From contig JARVLF010000003.1 in assembly GCA_030849465.1 (NCBI GenBank), forward strand, positions 496,001-560,000: DNA of 64,000 nt, given 5' to 3'. The notes beneath the pieces are model-generated. The model worked only from the letters and a program-made list of their open reading frames with translations, ran no database searches and had not been told where the DNA came from. Origin of the DNA: Moesziomyces globuligerus. Lineage: Eukaryota > Basidiomycota > Ustilaginomycetes > Ustilaginales > Ustilaginaceae. Position 1 is the first letter of the stretch, and each line of letters opens with the position of its first letter. The translations under genes and the position numbers were made by a program. Positions 57,795 to 64,000 of this stretch are shown here, piece by piece.

Positions 57795-59330
57795 CTAAGA
57801 AAGCAGGCTGAGGGCAAAGGCGATCACGGCCCCGGCAGCAGCGGTGAGCGTCAGGCCGTTGTTGGCCAGGGTCAGCTTGGCGGCGCTCGACGAGCCGCTC
57901 TGGCCCTTGGTGGCGCTGCCGCCCTTGCCCTTGGTGGCGCTGTTGATGGCCGAGGCGTTGGCGGCGGTGGCGGCCGCGGGCATCTCCTCAAAGAGGCGGT
58001 AGAGCGAGATGTTGTACGAGAGCATGGCGTAGTCCTCGTGCGAGACGTTGGGCATAAAGTTGGCCGTGTGCGTCGGGGGCAGCGCGCTGCCGCCTCCGCT
58101 GAGCGTGGCGAGCGACTGGACAAACTGGCAGCCGCGCTCGAGGTGGTTGGCGCCCTGGTACGAGGCCTCGCACGCCGTGTCGCCCTGGCCGTTGTCGAGG
58201 AGGCCGTAGTTGTAGTGCACGTTGCGCGCCTCGAACGTCTGGACGATGGTCTCCCTGCTGGCGCGCACGCGGTCGCGCGCGTAGTGGGGGACGCCCGAGC
58301 CGTCCAGTCCGTACGCCCACTCGTCGGCCTCAGCGGCGCAGCTGGCGTTGTTCTGATTCGGCCTCGACGTGGTCAGCCAGACGTACGAGCCCGGGTTGCC
58401 GATCCAGTACGAGACGTTGCCGTCGTACGCGGCGGGTTGCTTGACCACGGCGTAGCGCTGCACCATCTGCGCGCCCATCGAGTGGCCCGCCACGACCACC
58501 GTCTCGAGCGCCGGGAACTGCGCCTTGTCGAACAGCGCGTCGAGGAACGAGTCCATGACCTGGTACGACGAGATGGCCGTCGACCCCGGTCCGCGCGACG
58601 CCATACCGGACTGCCACTGCGAGCGCGACCAGTACAGCTCGCCCGCCTGGATCGCACCTGCCTTTTCGTCGTCCGAGCTCATCCAGCACGGGCCGAGGAT
58701 CAGCACCTCGTCCTTGGCCGTCCTGTCTGCGGCAGAGCTGGAGCTCGTGCCGTCGGCCTGGTTGCCCGCGCTCTGCGGGTTGGTCGTGTAGACGTCGAGC
58801 GCGTTCTGCACCAGCGAGGTGTACTTCCAGCAGTCGCGCGGCTTGCCCGGCATGATCATGACGGCGCGCTTCACCTTTGTGCCGTCGTAGCCCTGCGTCT
58901 GGTAGAAGGGCATCACCGCACCCGGCTGCACCGCAAACGTGCGGTTGAGCGTCATCCCCTCGATCTCGGGCAGCGCCTGCCAGCCTCCGTCGACGCTGCC
59001 GTTGACCGCGGCCTCGCCGATCAGAGGCACGTTGGCGTTCCAGGGCAGCTGCTGGCCGTCGTTGACCAGGTTGTAGCGGTACAGCCCGCCCGTGGCGTAC
59101 TGGCCGGCGATGTGCGGCAGCGCATTGGCCGCCTTGGCCGCACCGACGGGGTCGCTGAACGCCTGCTGGTAGATGGCCATCTGGCTCGCCGTGCTGCCGT
59201 CCGGAGCCGACTGTCGACGGTGCAGGTTCGAGGGTCGGTAGGATGCGTGCGTGGCTGGCTCAGCCACCGCGGACGACGCCGACGCCAGCAGGCCGAGTGC
59301 GAGCACCGACGGTGCGAGGAACGACATCAT
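57795..59330 (-). CDS. Secreted, probably GPI-anchored alpha/beta-hydrolase-like protein
   Basis: 511 aa from the ATG at 59330 (MMSFLAPSVLALGLL); a second ATG follows at 59327. The N-terminus is a clear signal peptide (cleavage near SSAVA, ~residue 23). The C-terminus is Ser/Gly/Ala-rich and ends in a hydrophobic tail (TLTAAAGAVIAFALSLLS), as in GPI-anchored wall proteins. The middle contains a nucleophile-elbow-like VVVAGHSMGAQMVQRYAV and RAVMIMPGKPRDCW, ILGPCWMSS; these suggest an alpha/beta-hydrolase fold, but Asp and His partners were not pinned down. Several NxS/T sites are present. The predicted location is the plasma membrane outer face or the cell wall; substrate unknown. Confidence 0.8.
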   Translation of the reverse strand: MMSFLAPSVLALGLLASASSAVAEPATHASYRPSNLHRRQSAPDGSTASQMAIYQQAFSDPVGAAKAANALPHIAGQYATGGLYRYNLVNDGQQLPWNANVPLIGEAAVNGSVDGGWQALPEIEGMTLNRTFAVQPGAVMPFYQTQGYDGTKVKRAVMIMPGKPRDCWKYTSLVQNALDVYTTNPQSAGNQADGTSSSSAADRTAKDEVLILGPCWMSSDDEKAGAIQAGELYWSRSQWQSGMASRGPGSTAISSYQVMDSFLDALFDKAQFPALETVVVAGHSMGAQMVQRYAVVKQPAAYDGNVSYWIGNPGSYVWLTTSRPNQNNASCAAEADEWAYGLDGSGVPHYARDRVRASRETIVQTFEARNVHYNYGLLDNGQGDTACEASYQGANHLERGCQFVQSLATLSGGGSALPPTHTANFMPNVSHEDYAMLSYNISLYRLFEEMPAAATAANASAINSATKGKGGSATKGQSGSSSAAKLTLANNGLTLTAAAGAVIAFALSLLS

Positions 59331-60359
59331 ACTGACAGATGCCAACGTCGATTGCCTCGACTATCTTCAAGATCCGGATGTGCTTTTGACGGCGATGAGG
59401 CAAGGCCGACGAGGTGGGGAGGGGTTGGGAAGAAGGAGGAGCAAGTAGCAAGGAACGACGTGCGGGTTCGGTTGCGGTGACATGGTGCAAGGGGGTTGCG
59501 GTATCGGCGGCTCGTACCTGACGCTTCGCTCGGAGGGGCTCACGGTCCGTGGAATGCGCAGGGCCAAATGCCGAGGGGGCCTTCCGTGATTAGGATCGGC
59601 AGGCGCCATGGAAGCGGCTCGGCCAAGACCAAGCGAGGCGCCCGACCACGCTTCTCGAGCCAGCGCACCACCAGAGGAGAGAGCTCAAGCGACGCTCGGC
59701 TGCACGTGGTGCATGGCAGCCGGCTGCTGGCATCCAAATGCGCGTGGTATGCTGTGGCTTCCGTCGATGAAACTCCTCCGCTTCTCCTGCCTCTTCTCCT
59801 TCTCCGAGGCGCGCTTCTAGTCAACGTCGACCTCATCGCACGGGCCGAGCCTAACCTTGCACCGCTAGACAGCAGCTGCTGTATTGTCAAGGTTCGAGCT
59901 CGGCCAGTGCGCATTGCGCATGGTGGCGTCTGCCGAGCGGCTTGGCAGTGCAGCTGCTTCGGTCAGCAACGCGACTTTGCTCGGACTCGGTTTTTTTCCG
60001 ATTGTTTTTCTTTGTTTTTCTTTGTTTTCTGCAGGGGCGCCGGCTGTGAAACCAACACGAAAAAGCGTGTTGCTGGCGTCCTTTTATGGGCTGCAGAGCG
60101 CTTCCCGTGCCTGATTTGCCTGATTTGCCTGATTCACCTGATTTACCTGCTGCTGCTCGCACGCCGAGAGCCGGCCGGAATGCCAAAGCACGCCCCATTC
60201 CATTCCGCCGGCATCCCCCACTCGTTCCAACATGCCCTCGTCCCCCCACACTCATCTCGCACACGTCATGGCGGGTCTACAGCAGCTCGTGCCGGTGACA
60301 TTGACAGCAGGGCTACTGTACGTGTGTGGTCCGAAGGTTCTAGCGAGTGTAGGCGTGGC
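59331..60359. other. Gene-free stretch with a 9-bp tandem repeat
   Basis: About 1 kb without a supported gene. It includes T-rich runs near 59990-60030 and the 9-bp repeat listed separately. The frames crossing it are short or shadows of low-complexity sequence. Confidence 0.45.
60110..60145. repeat. 9-bp tandem repeat, four copies
   Basis: CCTGATTTG occurs twice exactly and twice with one or two changes (CCTGATTCA, CCTGATTTA), head to tail, followed by a short CTG run. Intergenic. Confidence 0.85.
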
Positions 60360-61609
60360 TTAGGGACACTCGACCACGTGAGGCGCGACGGCACCCTTGG
60401 CACCCTCGTCCTTGGCATCGAGCGTCGCCATGTCCTCGGCATCGAGCTCAAAGCCGTACAGGTCGGCGTTCGACGCAATGCGCGACGGCGTGTCCGACTT
60501 GGGCAGCGGCACGAACCTGCCAATCACAACAACGTCAGCCGTCTGTCTCGCCTCCAGCCCACCGCGTCTGAGCTAGGCTACTTACCCTTTCTGCAGCGAC
60601 CAGCGAAGCAGCACCTGCGACCAGTCGACCTTGTGCTTGGCCGCGATCCGGCCCAGCTCGGCGTCGTCGGCATGCTCGCCGCGCACGATCGGCTGTCCTT
60701 GCCCAAACAAAAAATGTCAGCATGAGTCGATTGATCGGAACTGTTGAGCTGAAATGTTGGAGGGACGTACGCAGTAGGCTTGGAGGACAATGTTGTGCTT
60801 CTTGCAGAACTCGACGATGGTGCGCTGCTGGCACCAGGGGTGCAGCTCGATCTGGTTCACCGACGGCGTCTCGCCGCGCTCCACCAGCTCCTCCAGATGC
60901 TTGACTCCACTGAATCACCCCAACGCCCATACCAACCGCGATCCCGGTCAGCCATGCATGCTCGAGCTTTCTAGCCACGACAAGGTCAAGGCGTGACTTA
61001 CTAGTTGCTGACGCCGATGGTGACGACCTTGCCTTCGGCACGCAGCTCCTTGAGCGCCTCCCACAGATGCTTGCGGCCCTCGGGTCCCGAGGTGGGCGTG
61101 TGGATCAGGAAGCAGTCCACATATCCTATCCATCGTCGCGATATCAAACGCCCGTGTCAGTCGCATCTCGAGCACGTTCCAGGTCCGTCGACCATGCTTA
61201 CCGTCGAGGTTGATCTTGTTGACCGACTCGCGCAGCGCCGCGAGCGTTTCGTCCTGCGACTCGCGCGGCGCGATGATCTTGGTCGTCACAAAGACGTCTC
61301 GACGCGACGAGTGCGTCTCGGTGCACCACGCACGCACCGCATCGCCCACCCTACCATCGCACAGCACATCGTCATGACGGGGTCAGCAAGCGGTGCTCTG
61401 AGTCGGGTTTCAAGCCGTCGATGATGCACTTACTCCTTCTCGTTCTCGTAGTACTGCGCCGAGTCGATGTGGCGATAGCCTGCCTTGAGCGCCGTGGTCA
61501 CCGACTTGACCGTCACCTCGGTCGGACTCTTGTACACGCCAAAGCCGAGCACGGGCATGTCCACTCCATCGCCCAGCGGATACGTCGACTGCAGAGTCAG
61601 CTTAGTCAT
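60360..61609 (-). CDS. Aldo-keto reductase, six exons
   Basis: Exons on the minus strand: 61434-61609, 61202-61350, 61002-61125, 60771-60909, 60586-60692 and 60360-60516. All five introns (83, 76, 92, 78 and 69 nt) have GT...AG ends, and introns 2, 4 and 5 carry a CTGAC branch site. The spliced protein is 283 aa, within the family's usual 270-330. The AKR tetrad is present: Asp in HIDSAQ and Tyr in QYYENE (exon 1), Lys in FVTTKI (exon 2), His in FLIHTPTSG (exon 3). GVSN and NQIELHPW (exons 3-4), and VPLPKSDTPSRIASN (exon 6) for NADPH binding, complete the barrel. The likely reaction is NADPH-dependent reduction of aldehydes or ketones; the substrate is unknown. The exon structure contrasts with the mostly intronless neighbours. 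Confidence 0.93.
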
Positions 61610-62182
61610 TTTTTCAAAGTGGTCCAGATGGCGAGTCCGAGATAATACGGGCTGATTCGCGGGGTGAGGATCCAGAAGGGAGTCAGCAGATCGATGGAGG
61701 AAGAAGGACGAGGTGCAAGAAGATCCACGGGGATCAGGCGAGGGATGAGCGTGCAGGGGCCATGCCCGACGATCGGCTCGACGCAACTCCACATGCATGG
61801 ACCCTGAAGCTCGCCCGTTGGTCAGCCAGCTTGGCCAGCTTCGCTCTCCGATCTTGCCATGCATGCGCCTACAGCCCAAATCCGCCGCTCGCAGCCACTC
61901 GGCCTCCCTCGGCAAGAGCGCACCATAGCCTTCCCAGTGGATGCTAGCCGCCTTGTGTGTCTACTTCGAATTGCCCCCACAGACGATCCTCGCTCTCAGG
62001 GACCTGGCCGCAGACGGATTGTGCTGGGTTGAGATCACCGAATATAAATGCTGATGAAAAAAAGGCATGCAAAAAGGCACATAGAAAGACCTTAAAAAAT
62101 GCCTGATATGGCCTGGCAGCTTACGGGCGGGACCGCCATCACCCTCGTGGCGTCGGCATGTCGACTGCTCGGGCTTCGACTG
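61610..62182. other. Intergenic region
   Basis: About 570 bp between two minus-strand genes. It probably holds the promoter of the aldo-keto reductase and the 3' UTR of the secreted protein. No gene, RNA or clear repeat is seen. Confidence 0.45.
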
Positions 62183-63292
62183 CTACCAATACGTTCGACC
62201 GATTGAGCGCTTCCTCTTTGCGCCCTTTGCCGTGCTTCCGGCTGGCTTGTCATCCGGAGAAGGGACGACGGGATCGGTGGGATCGAAAGCACCCGTTCCG
62301 CCCGTGCCTTTGGCGACGCTGGGTCGGCGCTTTTCCTCGTTGCGCTTGCTCGCATCCGCCTGGCGGTCGGCGATGTTGTTGTCGCCCCAGATCTCGTTGC
62401 CGATCGACGAGCAGAAGCGGTGCAGGTCAAACGGCGGCTCGTCCCGCCATCCCGTCACCACGTGCAGGGGACAGTCGGCACGCACCGCCAACGTCAGCTT
62501 GTTCTCGCAAAAGTCCTGGAACTCGCCAATCGCCTCCTGCAGCTCCGCATCACTCAACGGATCCTGCTTGACCCCGCCTCGCTTCGCTTGTCCTCCCGCC
62601 GAGCGCTTGTCACGCTTCCGAAGCGGTACCAACCCACCCTCTGTGTCTGCTTGAACTCCACCCTTGCCATCCTGTGATCCAGCATCGTTGGGCTTAGTTT
62701 CGCCTTGGACGTCCTTGCCGCCTTTCTGGTCGCCACCTTTTATTTCTTCGCCGCTATTCTTGTCTCCACCCGATCCGGATCCGGGAGGAGGAGCGCCAGC
62801 GCCATCTGGCTGGACAGGCTGGGCAGGCTGGACAAGTTGTGCCGGCTGATTGGTGGTAGGGGTTTCAGCCGTTGATGAGGAGCGGACGGCATCGCAGCGT
62901 TGGCAGGTGGGGAGGGCGGTATGGCAGCGCATGTGGTCTGTGCTGGTGAAGGCGACGAGGGTGTTGCACCAGGCGATGGGCTGGTTGGTCTGCTCCGGGT
63001 GGTAGAGGACGACGACGCTGTCGCCCATGCCGCTGATGCGGCGCTTGCGCGTCCCCGAGGCGGTCGAGATGGCGCTCGGCGGCTGCACCCCTAGCGGCTT
63101 GTTGGCCGGATCGGGCACGTTGGACATGCAAAAGGTAAAGTTGCGGATCGCCAGCCAGCCGAAACTATTCGCATGCTCCGCCATCGGGTCCTGCTGCACC
63201 ACCTCGGCCCAGCTGCACAGCGCGAGACCGAGAAAGAGGAGCGAAACTAGCATTGCGGATCTGTGCATCGTCACCTCCCGCCTGTGCGCCAT
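62183..63292 (-). CDS. Secreted protein with a long low-complexity linker and dibasic sites
   Basis: 369 aa from the ATG at 63292; the ATG at 63268 (MHRSAMLVSLLFLG) would give a more typical signal peptide and may be the true start. A hydrophobic core and cleavage near CSWAEV suggest secretion. The first part (~30-135) has paired cysteines (FTFCMSNVPDP, AWCNTL, MRCH, TCQRC); a Pro/Gly/Asp/Lys-rich linker (~145-235) follows; the last part (~245-325) has FCENKL, DCPL and HRFCSSIG. Lys-Arg and Arg-Lys-Arg sites (e.g. RKRDKR, AKRKR) could be cut by the Kex2 protease. No family is recognised. The gene could encode an apoplastic or wall protein; the linker is unlikely to be structured. Confidence 0.7.
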   Translation of the reverse strand: MAHRREVTMHRSAMLVSLLFLGLALCSWAEVVQQDPMAEHANSFGWLAIRNFTFCMSNVPDPANKPLGVQPPSAISTASGTRKRRISGMGDSVVVLYHPEQTNQPIAWCNTLVAFTSTDHMRCHTALPTCQRCDAVRSSSTAETPTTNQPAQLVQPAQPVQPDGAGAPPPGSGSGGDKNSGEEIKGGDQKGGKDVQGETKPNDAGSQDGKGGVQADTEGGLVPLRKRDKRSAGGQAKRGGVKQDPLSDAELQEAIGEFQDFCENKLTLAVRADCPLHVVTGWRDEPPFDLHRFCSSIGNEIWGDNNIADRQADASKRNEEKRRPSVAKGTGGTGAFDPTDPVVPSPDDKPAGSTAKGAKRKRSIGRTYW

Positions 63293-63844
63293 CGTGGAAA
63301 TGACGGTCGTGGTTGAATAGCAGTAGCCTCGATACGAGCCGCAGTGTTGTAGGCAAAGCGAGGAGAAAGAGAAAAAGACGATGAGAGAAAAGGCAGGGCT
63401 GGCAGGGGGTCATCAAGCTGAAGTCGGGAACGAGGCAGAAGAGACGGGGCGTCGAGTATATGCTCGACGAGACACGGCATCGACGCCCACCAGCAGTTCA
63501 GCCTAGGCTGGGATGATGATGCGCATATGAAACCCGACCCACCGAGTCGCCGCTTCACAAGCATTACAATCACCAGGTCCCCCTTTCCAAGCCACATTCA
63601 TCCCAATTGGCTGGTCGCTTCATTCCCTCGCAGCCCACCCATTGTTGACCTGGCAGCAATGCGTCTATACCCAGCCTTCCGACACCTATCCTTACACACA
63701 GTCACTCCCCCTGACTTCCCAGACGCCAAAAAGCTAGCACGTGTCAACCCCTCAGCTGAGAATGGCAGAGGAAAGAAAGTTCGACGGTTACACTGCAATG
63801 CGGTGGTGTTGCGGGCCGAAGGGATGGGCTAGAGGCTCTGGCTT
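63293..63844. other. Intergenic region
   Basis: About 550 bp between the secreted protein gene and the partial gene at the right edge. No other feature is supported. Confidence 0.45.
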
Positions 63845-64000
63845 CTACTCAGGGTCTTCTCCCGGCTCTTGCGTGGAGGCGGCCGAAGTGGAGCTCGAGG
63901 AGCTTGACTTGGCGCTGTGCTCTGCGCCGGTGTGCTCTGCGAGTATAGTTTCGGTGTAGTGAAGTTGCTCCTGCGTGTGCCTCTCCTTCTCGCCCTGGAG
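63845..64000 (-). CDS. 3' end of a gene running off the right edge
   Basis: On the minus strand an open frame enters from the window edge (51 codons: LQGEKERHTQEQLHYTETIL...) and ends at TAG 63845-63847. The residues are charged and then Ser-rich (KSSSSSSTSAAS), like a coiled-coil end with a disordered tail. The start lies outside the window, so the product cannot be identified. Confidence rests only on frame length and composition. Confidence 0.45.
   Translation of the reverse strand, partial: LQGEKERHTQEQLHYTETILAEHTGAEHSAKSSSSSSTSAASTQEPGEDPE

Noticed and set aside
55779..59480. A 1233-aa plus-strand open frame spanning two genes
   Set aside because: It is antisense to the iron alcohol dehydrogenase and the GPI-anchored protein, both of which show clear family motifs or a signal peptide. 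In GC-rich coding DNA the opposite strand often stays open. The translation is Arg/Ala/Gly/Val-rich with no motif.

Overview
This window looks like a chromosome segment from a basidiomycete smut fungus (Ustilaginomycotina, Ustilago/Sporisorium/Moesziomyces-like). The reasons are: a GC-rich eukaryotic sequence; compact genes, many of them single-exon; short introns of about 65-105 nt with GT...AG ends and often a CTGAC branch site; and a gene set typical of fungi. The species assignment is inference; no database was searched.

Layout. About 0-38 kb is conserved, gene-dense sequence: a fungal transcription-factor-domain protein without a zinc cluster (3.2 kb), an NtaA/SnaA-type flavin monooxygenase, a mitochondrial carrier, an M28 glutamate-carboxypeptidase-like membrane protease with a CAG/CTG tract upstream, a membrane-anchored cysteine-synthase-like PLP enzyme, REV1 translesion polymerase, a vacuolar-type amino acid transporter, a secreted histidine acid phosphatase, a DHHC palmitoyltransferase, an ASC-1/TRIP4-like zinc-finger protein, a twin-CX9C mitochondrial protein, ER alpha-1,2-mannosidase, URM1 and an IQ-motif protein. 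Several conserved or orphan hypotheticals lie between them. Neighbours are often convergent, with stops only 12-150 bp apart.

About 38.5-48 kb is different. It is gene-poor, less GC-rich to the eye, and holds three tandem minus-strand paralogues of a family I do not recognise (39.2-40.2, 41.0-41.9 and 42.9-43.9 kb). The third carries an in-frame TAG. Nearby are a small secreted, effector-like protein (44.4 kb), a single-pass membrane protein, and a 0.4 kb element packed with TGCGCA palindromes and hairpins. This is the most accessory-looking part of the window.

About 48-64 kb returns to conserved genes: an EF-hand MscS channel, an intron-containing tRNA-Leu(UAA), an SGNH hydrolase, a peroxisomal (PTS1) acyl-CoA ligase, a MAPEG protein, a hydroxyacid-oxoacid transhydrogenase-like iron alcohol dehydrogenase, a GPI-anchored secreted hydrolase-like protein, a six-exon aldo-keto reductase and a secreted linker-rich protein. 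Genes are cut by both window edges.

Splice sites, starts and domain boundaries were worked out by eye from the sequence and conserved protein motifs. No alignment or gene-prediction program was run.
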